Below, in pieces: positions 17,823 to 26,203 of a stretch of 64,000 nt of DNA. Every line of letters starts with the position of its first letter. The stretch's first letter is position 1. Position numbers and translations under genes: made by a program. Origin of the DNA: Stakelama portus (GTDB taxonomy: Bacteria; Pseudomonadota; Alphaproteobacteria; Sphingomonadales; Sphingomonadaceae); assembly GCF_003171655.1 (NCBI RefSeq), contig NZ_QFZL01000004.1, positions 372,001 to 436,000 of the forward strand. Reading direction: 5' to 3'. Below the pieces are notes generated by a model, which was given only the letters and a program-made list of their open reading frames with translations, was not told where the DNA came from and ran no database searches.

Positions 17823-18631
17823 TGCGGATCGCGATCGACCATCGGACGGCGTACCGCTTCACCGAGCCGCAGGCGCGGATCATTCAGATGCTGCGCATGC
17901 GGCCGTGCGACACGCGCACGCAGACCGTCATCGAATGGCGGGTCGATGTCGATTGCGACGCCCGGCTGCGGCGTTCGGAGGACGGTTTCGGCAACGAAGT
18001 CACGATGCTGTATGCCGAAGGCAGGATTGAGGCGCTGGAACTGCGCGTCACGGGCGAGGTGTTGACGCTGGAAAGCGATGGCATTGTCGCCGATGCTCCC
18101 GAACCGCTGCCACCGATGCTCTATCTGCGCGAGACGCCGCGTACGGCGCCCGGCGAGGTGCTGGCGAAATTCGCACGAGAGGCTGTGAGCGGCATCGAAG
18201 ACAGGGTCGAGCGGCTGCGTCGGCTGAACACGGCGCTCCATGCGCGGTTCAAGGCTGCGCCTCCCACTCCCGATCAGGGTGAGACCGTGCAGGACAGTTT
18301 TCTGCGCAAGACGCTGACCCCGCGTGACCGTGCCCAGATTTTCGCCGCTGCGGCGCGATGCTGCGGCGTTCCGGCGCGTTATGTGTCCGGATATCGGCAG
18401 CGCGAAGGGAGCGCCTGTGCGCCGCATGCCTGGGCCGAGGCGCATGTTCCCGACCTTGGATGGCTGTCTTTCGATCCCGAAGCGGGCGCGATTGCCGATG
18501 AGAGCTATGTTCGCGTTGCGGTCGCGCTCGATGCCACGGGAGCAGCGCCGATTTCCGGCCAGCGCGTCGGCGCGGGCGACGAGGAACTCGATGTCGATGT
18601 CCAGGTCGAGCAGCTCGGCGCGGAGAGCTAG
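17822..18631 (+). CDS. transglutaminase-like protein lacking the usual catalytic cysteine
   Basis: The 269-residue protein has an N-terminal bacterial transglutaminase N-domain (residues about 1-100) and a transglutaminase core ending in RYVSGY and HAWAEAHVPDLGWLSFDPEAG. The His202 and Asp218 of the catalytic triad are visible. Where the family has GVCQDFAH before the VPARYVSGY segment, this protein has LTPRDRAQ, placing Pro167 at the cysteine position. Two cysteines (180, 181) lie 13 residues further on, in the helix where others have hydrophobic residues. Either the protein is a non-enzymatic partner or the nucleophile has moved. It converges with bpt, whose stop is 10 bases away. Confidence 0.85.
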   Translation: MRIAIDHRTAYRFTEPQARIIQMLRMRPCDTRTQTVIEWRVDVDCDARLRRSEDGFGNEVTMLYAEGRIEALELRVTGEVLTLESDGIVADAPEPLPPMLYLRETPRTAPGEVLAKFAREAVSGIEDRVERLRRLNTALHARFKAAPPTPDQGETVQDSFLRKTLTPRDRAQIFAAAARCCGVPARYVSGYRQREGSACAPHAWAEAHVPDLGWLSFDPEAGAIADESYVRVAVALDATGAAPISGQRVGAGDEELDVDVQVEQLGAES

Positions 18632-18640
18632 GCCAGCGCG

Positions 18641-19426
18641 CTACACGAGTTCGCGGATGCGTTCGAGCGGTCGGGTCGGCTGGAACGCCGCTTCATCCTC
18701 CAGCAGTGCCCAGCCATTGGGGCCCAGCACTTCCATCGGGCGGAACCGCGTCTTGTACGCCATCCGTTCGGACCCCTTCACCCAATAGCCGAGATAGACA
18801 TAGGGCAGATCCGCGGCGCGCGAGCGCAGGATGTGGTCCATGATGATGAAATTGCCCATACCGGGGCGGCTTTCGTCATCGGCGGCGAAGAAGCTGTAGA
18901 TCATCGACAGCCCGTCGGCCTGCTGATCGGTCAGGCACGCTCCGACCAGGCGGCCGCGTGCGCCGTCAACCGACGGTTCGCGATATTCGATGACATAGCT
19001 GCTGACCGGCGATTGTTCGACCATGTCGGCATAGTCATTCTCGTCCATCGTCGCCATGCCGCCGCCGGGATGGCGCGCCGCCAGATAGCGGTGGAGCAGC
19101 GCATATTGTTCTTCGGTCGCCCAGGGCTTGCACGCCGTGACTTCAAGATCGGCATGGCGGCGCAGCAATTTGCGCATCGTGCTGTTGGGCTGAAACTGAT
19201 CGGCGACGACGCGCACCGAAACGCAAGCGGCGCATCCTGCACAGCTGGGGCGATAGGCGACCGACTGGCTGCGGCGGAATCCGATCCGGCCGAGCGCGTC
19301 GTTGAGCTCGGAAGCGTGCGGCCCCGACAGCTCGGTGAAGATCTTCCGTTCCTGCCGGCCCGGCAGATAGGGGCACGGCGACGGACTGGTAACGAAAAAA
19401 CGCGGGAATCGGGAAAGTGCAGTCAC
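18641..19426 (-). CDS. bpt: aspartate/glutamate leucyltransferase (arginyltransferase family)
   Basis: The 261-residue enzyme transfers leucine (Bpt) from aminoacyl-tRNA to N-terminal Asp or Glu, creating an N-degron for ClpS/ClpAP. Seen: the N-terminal [15 protein letters not shown], the family motif [16 protein letters not shown] with clustered cysteines, [14 protein letters not shown], and the GNAT-like C-terminal half with [20 protein letters not shown] and MAYKTRFRP. The family is called arginyltransferase in many annotations; specificity cannot be read from sequence. The gene is preceded by a long GANTC-rich intergenic region that is probably its promoter. Confidence 0.93.
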   Translation of the reverse strand: MTALSRFPRFFVTSPSPCPYLPGRQERKIFTELSGPHASELNDALGRIGFRRSQSVAYRPSCAGCAACVSVRVVADQFQPNSTMRKLLRRHADLEVTACKPWATEEQYALLHRYLAARHPGGGMATMDENDYADMVEQSPVSSYVIEYREPSVDGARGRLVGACLTDQQADGLSMIYSFFAADDESRPGMGNFIIMDHILRSRAADLPYVYLGYWVKGSERMAYKTRFRPMEVLGPNGWALLEDEAAFQPTRPLERIRELV

Positions 19427-19549
19427 CCTTTTACGCCCCCCTGCCTCGATCTGAATTCTCGACGATGCAAGGGACTATGAAGGGCCGCGGCCATGATGAA
19501 AAGCCGATTTACCATGAAAGAAAGTTAACATCGGGTTGAGGTCGAAAAA

Positions 19550-19782
19550 GTCTTGGCAAGACCCCTCCGCGCCCTCGCGCCGGACCGCGCGTGGCGAGTC
19601 GGCATTCGGGAATCCGAACGATTCCAGCGCAATGCGGAACCGGTGTCGGACACTTGCCGGATCGGTGTGGATTGTAACGCGAGAGACGACTCGTGCGAAC
19701 CGGGCGACGACTCGTTTCGTCGCACGCCCGATTCGCTTCGTCACATTGGCGAGTCGCGCAGGTAAGGGTTTACCGGCGATTC
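19550..19782. promoter_or_regulatory. GANTC-dense intergenic region upstream of bpt
   Basis: The 354-base gap 19427-19780 holds no convincing gene. It contains eight GANTC sites (CcrM methylation sequence) within 187 bases: 19596, 19610, 19620, 19688, 19709, 19730, 19751 and 19778. At about two-thirds GC, fewer than one would be expected. Just before the cluster is an inverted repeat, GTCTTG-G-CAAGAC, at 19550-19562, in a TTGAGG/AAAAAG context. A further GANTC lies at 19406, inside the bpt start. A cell-cycle-controlled promoter or another methylation-sensitive site is possible. Confidence 0.6.
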
Positions 19783-21028
19783 ACGCCAGTTCGACCTGCG
19801 TCACTTCATATTGCGCGCGACGCAGCGCCGTCATCAGCCGGTCGAGGTGATTGCGGTCGCGGGTTTCGCATTCGATGTCGGTGATCAGACCCTTGGCGGG
19901 CAGCGACGTGAACACGCGCTGATGATAGACTTCGATGATGTTGACGCCCTGTTCGTGGAAGATGCGCGCGACATGATAGAGCGCACCGGGGCGATCCTGC
20001 AGCCGGATGCGCAGCCGCGCGAGCCGACCCGAGCGGGCGAGATCGCGCAGCAGCACATTGGCGAGCAGCCGGGTGTCGATATTGCCGCCGCACAATATGG
20101 TGCCGACCGTCTTGCCGCGGAAGCGTTCGGGTTCTGACAGCATTGCGGCGAGACCGGCGGCGCCGGCGCCTTCGACCACGGTTTTTTCGATCTGGAGCAG
20201 CAGGCTGACCGCTTCCTCCAGTTTGCGTTCGCCGACCAGCACGATGTCGTCGACCAGCGCCTCGACAAATTGCGAAGTGATCTTGCCGGGTTCCTTGACC
20301 GCGATGCCTTCGGCGAGCGTGTCGCCGCCGCAGGGCATGTCGGTATGGTTGATCCGGTTGTACATCGACGGGAACAGTTCGGCCTCCACGCCGATCACTT
20401 CGATCGACGGGTTGATCGTCTTGGCGACGGTTGCGATGCCCGAGATCAGGCCGCCGCCGCCCAGCGGCACGATCAGCGTGTCGAGACCGGGAATATCCTC
20501 GAGCATTTCGAGCCCCACCGTCCCCTGACCGGCGATAACCCGCGGATCATCGAACGGGTGGACGAAACTATATCCATTCTCCGCTTCCAGCTCGCGCGAA
20601 TGGGCATAGGCCGCATCATAGGTTTCGCCTTCGAGGACAACGGTGGCGCCGTGCCCCTCGGTCTGGGTCACCTTCACGATCGGAGTCGATTTGGGCATGA
20701 CGATGATCGAGGGAATGCCCAGCCGCGTGGCGTGATAGGCAAGGCCCTGCGCATGATTGCCCGCCGATGCGGCGATCACGCCCTTCGAGCGCGCTTCCTC
20801 GTCGAGCTGCAGCAGCGTGTTGAGCGCGCCGCGTTCCTTGTACGCTGCAGTGAACTGCAGATTTTCGAACTTCAGCCAGACATTGGCGCCGGTAAGGTTC
20901 GACAGCGTCAGGCTGTGCAGCGTCGGGGTGCGGACCACCGAACCCTTGATGCGCTCGCGCGCGGCCTTGACGTCGTCGAGCGAGACGGGAAGCGCCTTGC
21001 TTCCCTGCGGAACTGCTTTTGTTGCCAT
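19781..21028 (-). CDS. ilvA: threonine ammonia-lyase with C-terminal ACT domain
   Basis: The 415-residue PLP enzyme deaminates threonine to 2-oxobutyrate. The catalytic Lys64 lies in FTAAYKERGALN; the substrate loop SAGNHAQGLA and the phosphate-binding glycine loop PLGGGGLISG follow, and the last about 85 residues form a single ACT domain (RLQDRPGALYHVARIF). This is the medium form of the enzyme, found as biosynthetic or catabolic; which role applies here is not settled. The start was placed at MATKAVPQG; the open frame continues far upstream to 22075 but that part is antisense to another gene. It is divergent from the dehydrogenase at 21173. Confidence 0.92.
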   Translation of the reverse strand: MATKAVPQGSKALPVSLDDVKAARERIKGSVVRTPTLHSLTLSNLTGANVWLKFENLQFTAAYKERGALNTLLQLDEEARSKGVIAASAGNHAQGLAYHATRLGIPSIIVMPKSTPIVKVTQTEGHGATVVLEGETYDAAYAHSRELEAENGYSFVHPFDDPRVIAGQGTVGLEMLEDIPGLDTLIVPLGGGGLISGIATVAKTINPSIEVIGVEAELFPSMYNRINHTDMPCGGDTLAEGIAVKEPGKITSQFVEALVDDIVLVGERKLEEAVSLLLQIEKTVVEGAGAAGLAAMLSEPERFRGKTVGTILCGGNIDTRLLANVLLRDLARSGRLARLRIRLQDRPGALYHVARIFHEQGVNIIEVYHQRVFTSLPAKGLITDIECETRDRNHLDRLMTALRRAQYEVTQVELA

Positions 21029-21172
21029 GGGCGGCCCGTAGCCCATCTCGCGCGGCGGGGGAACATGGCTTGTTCCGCCACGATCACCGCGCCCGAACGC
21101 ATCCTTCCGATGGGACAGGTTTCTGTCGATCCCGCCTAGTGCGACGGCGAATGCGCCCCTAATGATGCCGCC

Positions 21173-22039
21173 ATGGCAAAGCTGGCATTTATCGGAATGG
21201 GTGTCATGGGCGCGCCGATGGCGGGGCATCTCGTCGCGGCGGGGCATGACGTTACGGTCTATAATCGGTCGCGCGGAAAGTCCGACGCATGGGCGGCGCG
21301 CTATGGCGGCAGCGTTGCCGATACGCCGGCGCAAGCGGCGGACGGATGCGACGCGGTGCTCGCCTGTGTCGGCACTGACGATGATCTGGCGGAAGTGACG
21401 CTGGGCGCCGATGGCGCGTTTGCCGCGATGGCGCCGGGCAGCCTGTTTGTCGATCACACCACGGTTTCGGCCGCGATTGCGCGGCGGCTGGCGGAGGAAG
21501 GCGGGGCGAAGAGCCTGCACATCGTCGACGCGCCGGTTTCGGGCGGTCAGGCGGGCGCCGAAAACGGCAAGCTTTCGATCATGTGCGGCGGCAGCGCCGA
21601 AGCGATGGCGAAGGCCGAGCCGATCATGGCCGCCTATGCGCTGCGCATCGTCCATTGCGGCGAAGCGGGTGCGGGCCAGACCACCAAGATGTGCAACCAG
21701 ATCGCGATTGCCGGCGTGTTGCAGGGCCTGTCCGAATCGCTGCGCTTCGCGCAGGCGAGCGACCTCGATCTCGACAAAGTGTTCGAAGCGATTTCGGGCG
21801 GCGCGGCGCAAAGCTGGCAGATGAACAATCGCTGGGCCACGATGGCGAAGGACGAATTCGATTTCGGCTTCGCGATCGACTGGATGCGCAAGGATCTGGG
21901 CCTTGCGCTTGACGAGGCGAAGCGCAACGGCGCGACGCTGCCGATGACGGCTCTGGTCGATCAATTCTATGCCGAGGTGCAGGCAATGGGCGGCGGGCGC
22001 CAGGATACGAGCGCGCTGGTGCGGAGGATAAAGCGTTGA
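21173..22039 (+). CDS. beta-hydroxyacid dehydrogenase family oxidoreductase
   Basis: This 288-residue NAD(P)-dependent enzyme is related to 3-hydroxyisobutyrate and tartronate-semialdehyde dehydrogenases. It has the Rossmann motif FIGMGVMGAPMAGHL, DAPVSGGQAG for substrate binding, and the catalytic lysine in TTKMCNQIAIAG. The NRS after the second beta strand suggests NADP(H) preference (inference from the position of the arginine). The substrate is not known; it is a paralogue of mmsB at 9452 but sits apart from the valine genes. Its last codons overlap the following amidohydrolase by four bases. Confidence 0.88.
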   Translation: MAKLAFIGMGVMGAPMAGHLVAAGHDVTVYNRSRGKSDAWAARYGGSVADTPAQAADGCDAVLACVGTDDDLAEVTLGADGAFAAMAPGSLFVDHTTVSAAIARRLAEEGGAKSLHIVDAPVSGGQAGAENGKLSIMCGGSAEAMAKAEPIMAAYALRIVHCGEAGAGQTTKMCNQIAIAGVLQGLSESLRFAQASDLDLDKVFEAISGGAAQSWQMNNRWATMAKDEFDFGFAIDWMRKDLGLALDEAKRNGATLPMTALVDQFYAEVQAMGGGRQDTSALVRRIKR

Positions 22040-23709
22040 AATTTCTGAGTAAGCTGCTGCTGGCGCTCGCGGCACTGATGATGCCGGTTTCGGCCTTTGC
22101 CGACGGCATCATCTATAACGTCAACGGCATGACGCTCGACGAGGACGGCCGCGTCGTGCGGTTCAATGCGATGATCGTCGGTTCCGACGGACGCGTGGTG
22201 AAGATTTTCAACATGGGGCGTCGCGACCGCCTGCCCGAAGGGATGGAGTGGCGCGCCGATATGGAAGGGCGCACGCTGCTGCCCGGCATGATCGATGCGC
22301 ATGGCCATGTCATGGGGCTTGGGTTCCAGCTGTCGCATCTCGACCTGGTCGGCACGCAAAGCCTGTCCGAAGCGCAGGCGAAGATCGCGCAATGGGGTGC
22401 GGACAACAGCGCCAAATGGATTGTCGGCGGCGGATGGAATCAGGAAATCTGGGGCCTGGGCCGGTTTCCGACCGCGCAGGAACTCGATGCCGTCACCGGC
22501 GACCGGCCGACGGTGCTCGAACGCGTCGATGGCCATGCGATGTGGGTCAACAGCGCGGCATTGGAAGCCGCGGGCATCACCAGGGATACGCCCGATCCCG
22601 CAGGTGGGCGGATCGAACGCGACGCAGCGGGCAATCCCAGCGGCGTGTTGGTCGATGCGGCGATGGCGCTGGTGTCGGGCAAGGTGCCCCAGCCGACGCC
22701 GCGCGAAGCCAACGCGGCCTTTCTGGCCGCACAGCGCTATCTGCTGACGCAGGGCGTGACGGCGACTGCCGATATGGGAACGACGGTCGATGACTGGCTG
22801 CTGTATCGCCGGATGGGCGATCTGGGACTGCTCGACATCCGCATCATGTCCTATGGCAGCGGTGTCGAAACCGCGCTGGCGGTGGGCGGGCAGGGGCCGA
22901 CGCCCTGGCTGTATCGCGACCGGCTGCGGATGGGCGGAATCAAGCTCTATGCCGATGGCGCGCTGGGGTCGCGCGGTGCCTGGCTGAAGGCCGATTATGC
23001 CGACGCGCCGGGGCAGCGCGGGCTGGGTTTCCTGAGCGACGATCAGCTGGGCAATTTGATGGTGCGCGGCGCGATGGACAATTTCCAGATCGCGGTTCAC
23101 GCGATCGGCGATCGCGCCAATCAGCAGGTTCTGGACGTGATCGACGAGCTGTCGGACACCTATGATGGCGATCGCCGCTGGCGGATCGAACATGCCCAGA
23201 TCGTCGATCCGGCCGATCTGCCGCGGTTCGGCAAGCATGGCATCATTGCGTCGATGCAGCCGGTGCACCAGACGAGCGACATGCATATGGCCGAGGCGCG
23301 GCTGGGGCCCGATCGCCTGGCCGGTGCCTATGCCTGGAAATCGATGCTGGAAAACGGCGCGACGCTGGCCTTCGGGTCGGATTTCCCGGTCGAAGCGCCG
23401 CAACCCTTTGTCGGCTGGGCAGTCGCCGTGTCGCGGCAGGACGCCGACATGCTGCCGTTCGGCGGGTGGCAGCCGCAACAGATCATCACCCGCGAACAGG
23501 CCTGGGCCGCCTATACGATCGGTGCCGCCTATGCCGGTTTCGCCGAGGACAAGTTCGGCCGGCTGGCGCCGGGGCTGCGCGCCGATTTCATCATCGTCGA
23601 TCGCGACCCGCTCAATGTATCGACCAGCCAGCTGCGCGGAACGCGCGTGCTGGAAACCTGGATCGATGGCCAGCGGGTGTGGAAAGCGGGCGAGGAAGCC
23701 GCGGAATAG
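22036..23709 (+). CDS. secreted amidohydrolase (amidohydrolase_3/YtcJ-like)
   Basis: The 557-residue protein begins at a TTG overlapping the upstream TGA (TTGA). A signal peptide covers about residues 1-22 (ending FADG). The amidohydrolase_3 hallmarks follow: GMIDAHGHVMG with the metal-binding His89 and His91, an ATADMGT strand, AVHAIGDRANQQV, RIEHAQIV, and FGSDFPVE containing the C-terminal Asp. Members hydrolyse amide or imide bonds on varied substrates, and many are exported in this family. The coupled dehydrogenase gives no firm clue to the substrate. Confidence 0.88.
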   Translation: MKFLSKLLLALAALMMPVSAFADGIIYNVNGMTLDEDGRVVRFNAMIVGSDGRVVKIFNMGRRDRLPEGMEWRADMEGRTLLPGMIDAHGHVMGLGFQLSHLDLVGTQSLSEAQAKIAQWGADNSAKWIVGGGWNQEIWGLGRFPTAQELDAVTGDRPTVLERVDGHAMWVNSAALEAAGITRDTPDPAGGRIERDAAGNPSGVLVDAAMALVSGKVPQPTPREANAAFLAAQRYLLTQGVTATADMGTTVDDWLLYRRMGDLGLLDIRIMSYGSGVETALAVGGQGPTPWLYRDRLRMGGIKLYADGALGSRGAWLKADYADAPGQRGLGFLSDDQLGNLMVRGAMDNFQIAVHAIGDRANQQVLDVIDELSDTYDGDRRWRIEHAQIVDPADLPRFGKHGIIASMQPVHQTSDMHMAEARLGPDRLAGAYAWKSMLENGATLAFGSDFPVEAPQPFVGWAVAVSRQDADMLPFGGWQPQQIITREQAWAAYTIGAAYAGFAEDKFGRLAPGLRADFIIVDRDPLNVSTSQLRGTRVLETWIDGQRVWKAGEEAAE

Positions 23710-23728
23710 AGTCGCAAGGAAAAGCGCA

Positions 23729-23757
23729 GTTTTCCGTGCAAAGTTCGCACTGGTTCG
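23729..23757 (-). repeat. dispersed repeat B core, copy 2
   Basis: On the minus strand this reads the same core as 8305-8333 (CGAACCAGTGCGAACTTTGCACGGAAAAC in two parts, CGAACCAGTGCGAACTTTG then CACGGAAAAC). It is again accompanied by GCGCGCG-rich sequence (23766-23818). The 249-base gap 23710-23958 otherwise contains a 23917-23948 GC hairpin and no supported gene. Confidence 0.75.
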
Positions 23758-23958
23758 TGACGTAACGCGCGCGTGAGCGTGCCCGCGCGCGTAGGCACAG
23801 GCATGTGCGCGCGCGAGGAGCGATCGCGAAAGCGGCGGCATGGCGTGTCCCTCCGAAGCAGTTCAGCGGACATGCCGGATATGCCGATCGGGACCGTGTA
23901 GGACAGCGATTTTTTTGCTCCGCCGCCGCGCATTGCCGGGGGCGGAGCGGTTGCCGGA

Positions 23959-24819
23959 TCAGGCCTGTTTGCCCGTTGCCCGGCGGACTTTCTGAATCGC
24001 GCGATAGGCGACCGACTTTGCCATGTTCTGATGCGGATAGCGTTTGGGTGCAGAGGGTTTCAGCCCGGCGTCGCGCAGCATCTGGTTGAGGCCATGGGCA
24101 TGCGCTTCGCGATAGCTCCATTCCGACCGCCAGGTGATCGAGAAGCTGATCGAAACCTCCGGACCGTTCTGGACCCAGTGCGGCGCCTTTACCGGGACAT
24201 AGATGGCCTCGCCCGGGCGGATGGTGATCGGCGTGCCGTGCGAGGCGATTTCGTCGCGATAGGGCAGGTTGCGATGGCCGCCGGCGTGAAATGCCTCGAT
24301 CGCGTCGGGGCTGATCACGTCCCAGTCATCGGGGCGGAACACCGTCATCGTCTTTGACCCGCGCAATTGCAGCAGGATGTTGTGTTCGGGATCGATGTGG
24401 AACGGCGTGACGGCATTGGGCGACGAGATGAAGATGAACGCTTCGCGTTGGATCATCGCGCCGGTGCGCGGGCGAACCAGCGGCAGCAATTCGTCGAGCA
24501 GGCTGTCGAGCAGCGCGCAATATTCGGGATCCTGCTGAATGAATTTCAGCACCATCCAGCTGCCATTCTGCTCGATCGAGCGGATCGTCTGTTCGACCGA
24601 AAGGCCGTTTTCGCGCACGCTCGCCGGATCGACACCGATCGGCAGGTCGGCCAGATTCTGTTCGACATCGACCGGGCGGATGCGCCCGGCGAGCGCGATC
24701 AGCGATTCGAGTTCGAACATCCGGTGTCCGGCGAGGTGGTGCGTGAGCTGGCCCGCCTGTTCGGGATAGAGCTGGGCGAATCGCTCTTGTGCGGTGCTGT
24801 CGAAAACCGGGTCAGTCAT
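23959..24819 (-). CDS. cupin-like / JmjC-like iron-binding protein (cupin_8)
   Basis: The 286-residue protein has a cupin_8 (JmjC-related) core: an HxD metal-binding motif (His141, Asp143 in PFHIDPEHN), a strand PGEAIYVPVKAPHWV carrying the distal His214, and WRSEW after it. This pattern fits a 2-oxoglutarate- and Fe(II)-dependent hydroxylase or a metal-binding relative; the co-substrate arginine or lysine was not pinpointed. It overlaps the following GNAT gene (24816-26033) by 4 bases in an ATGA arrangement, so the two are co-translated, with the acetyltransferase first in the transcript. Confidence 0.84.
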   Translation of the reverse strand: MTDPVFDSTAQERFAQLYPEQAGQLTHHLAGHRMFELESLIALAGRIRPVDVEQNLADLPIGVDPASVRENGLSVEQTIRSIEQNGSWMVLKFIQQDPEYCALLDSLLDELLPLVRPRTGAMIQREAFIFISSPNAVTPFHIDPEHNILLQLRGSKTMTVFRPDDWDVISPDAIEAFHAGGHRNLPYRDEIASHGTPITIRPGEAIYVPVKAPHWVQNGPEVSISFSITWRSEWSYREAHAHGLNQMLRDAGLKPSAPKRYPHQNMAKSVAYRAIQKVRRATGKQA

Positions 24820-26033
24820 TGGTCGTCATCCTGAGGGACAGGGGCTCCGCCGGCTGCGCGGCGTGCCCGGATCGTGGCGGCGGTTCGCTCGGCAAGGCGC
24901 ACGAGCGCGAAAATGGACCGGCGGCGCAGCCCCGACAGCGGCACCGAAAGCCGGACGATGGTGCGCCGTTCTGCCCAGAGGCTGTTGATCATCGGATGGT
25001 CGGCCGAGGCGCAGCTGTCGGTCCAGGCGATTTCGGGCGAATCGAGCACCGCGTAATTTTCGAGCTGGATCAGGACGCCGGGCGAATAGCGGGCGAATTC
25101 CTCGTCAAACGCGATCTTGAACGAGAAGGCGCCGGGAGCGGTGCGGAAATTGACCAGCATCGCGATCGGCCGTTCGTCGAGATCGAGCCGCAGGATTTCG
25201 AGCCGGTCGGCATGCCAGGCACCGGTCAGCGCATCGCGGAAAAATGCCCGGGTGTCCGCATCGCAGGCAAGCGCCGAGCCGCTATCGCCTTTCCACCCCT
25301 TGCTTTCGAGCGACAGGAAGTGGTCGATCCAGCCGGGAAGGTCGGCGCTGTCGGCGAGCCGGTGAAAGCGGACATCGCCCAGTTCGTCGAGGCGGGTGCG
25401 CAGGCGTTTGAGCTCCTTGCGCTTTTTCTTGCGCACGGTCGCTTCGTAATAGGCCTGCGACCCGAGCGGCGAGGCGAGCATCGCGCGTTCGCTGTGCTGG
25501 ACGATATCGCAGGCACGGCGGCGCAGCGCGGTGGCGGCCCGAAGCCCGCAATGGACCGGGCCGTCGGCGGCGATATTCTTGAGGTGGAGGAACCCGGGCG
25601 CCCAGGCCGCTGCGTCCAGCGTGTCGAGCAGCGCGCCCCAGGCGGCCACTTCGGCACCGGCGCGGATCAGCGGCGTATCGAGAAAGCTGTTATGATGCCC
25701 CAGATTAGCGACGATGCGGAAGGCGAGGCGGCTTTCGTGCCGTTCGATCCGCAGCGGGAAAAGCGCGATCAAGGTGCTGCCGTCGCGGACTTCGAGCAGA
25801 TTCTGATCGGCGATGCCCGGCAGGCGCCTGATCCCGGCTTCGACGAACCAGCGTTCGGCAAAGGCATTGGGTTCGGCGGCGTGCAGCGCCAGGCTGTCCC
25901 AGTCGCGGTTCAGCGATGCGGGCAGCGCATCCAGCCGGTGCAGCGTCGCGGCGATGCCGGGCGATGCGGCGGCCGCCGGGGCGGTGTTCGCCTTCATCTC
26001 TCCCGCGCTGTCGATGTGCGTCGCGATAAACAT
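24816..26033 (-). CDS. GNAT acetyltransferase, BioF2/FemAB-like (acetyltransf_6)
   Basis: The 405-residue protein has the acetyltransf_6 layout. It has an N-terminal half with RHESRLAFRIVANLGHHNSFLDTP, a middle region rich in basic residues (YYEATVRKKKRKELKRL), and the C-terminal acceptor-type segment NFRTAPGAFSFKIAFDEEFARYSPGVLIQLEN. These proteins transfer acyl groups to amino-group substrates such as sugars or peptides and are often linked to exopolysaccharide or peptidoglycan. The pairing with a cupin-type hydroxylase suggests a modification pathway, substrate unknown. Start at MFIATHIDS; no stronger alternative was seen. Confidence 0.8.
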   Translation of the reverse strand: MFIATHIDSAGEMKANTAPAAAASPGIAATLHRLDALPASLNRDWDSLALHAAEPNAFAERWFVEAGIRRLPGIADQNLLEVRDGSTLIALFPLRIERHESRLAFRIVANLGHHNSFLDTPLIRAGAEVAAWGALLDTLDAAAWAPGFLHLKNIAADGPVHCGLRAATALRRRACDIVQHSERAMLASPLGSQAYYEATVRKKKRKELKRLRTRLDELGDVRFHRLADSADLPGWIDHFLSLESKGWKGDSGSALACDADTRAFFRDALTGAWHADRLEILRLDLDERPIAMLVNFRTAPGAFSFKIAFDEEFARYSPGVLIQLENYAVLDSPEIAWTDSCASADHPMINSLWAERRTIVRLSVPLSGLRRRSIFALVRLAERTAATIRARRAAGGAPVPQDDDQ

Positions 26034-26121
26034 GCCGATGATGCGGACCGATCCCTGCTGCCGTTGGAAGCGACGCTATCGCGCAACGGTTAAGATTTCG
26101 GCAGCCGGGCGGAAGCGGCGC

Positions 26122-26160
26122 AAAAGCAAAAGGCCGCGGTTCCGGTGTGGAACCGCGGCC
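26122..26160 (-). terminator. intrinsic terminator of ctrA
   Basis: GGCCGCGGTTCC (26132-26143) pairs with GGAACCGCGGCC (26149-26160), a 12-bp perfect stem with a 5-base loop. Read on the minus strand, the stem is followed by TTTTGCTTTT (26131 down to 26122), a U-rich tail. It lies 44 bases beyond the ctrA stop codon. Confidence 0.9.
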
Positions 26161-26203
26161 CTTGCATGACCCCCGCCATGTGTCGGTTAGGGGTGTCCGG
26201 TGG

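Noticed and set aside
19475..19850. Several ORFs in the 19.4-19.8 kb region
   Set aside because: Three overlapping frames give Arg-rich nonsense; density of GANTC and lack of ribosome-binding sites favour a regulatory region.
23917..23948. GC stem GCTCCGCC/GGCGGAGC next to a run of seven T
   Set aside because: The T-run lies 5' of the stem on the plus strand and becomes an A-run on the minus strand, so it is not an intrinsic terminator for either gene.
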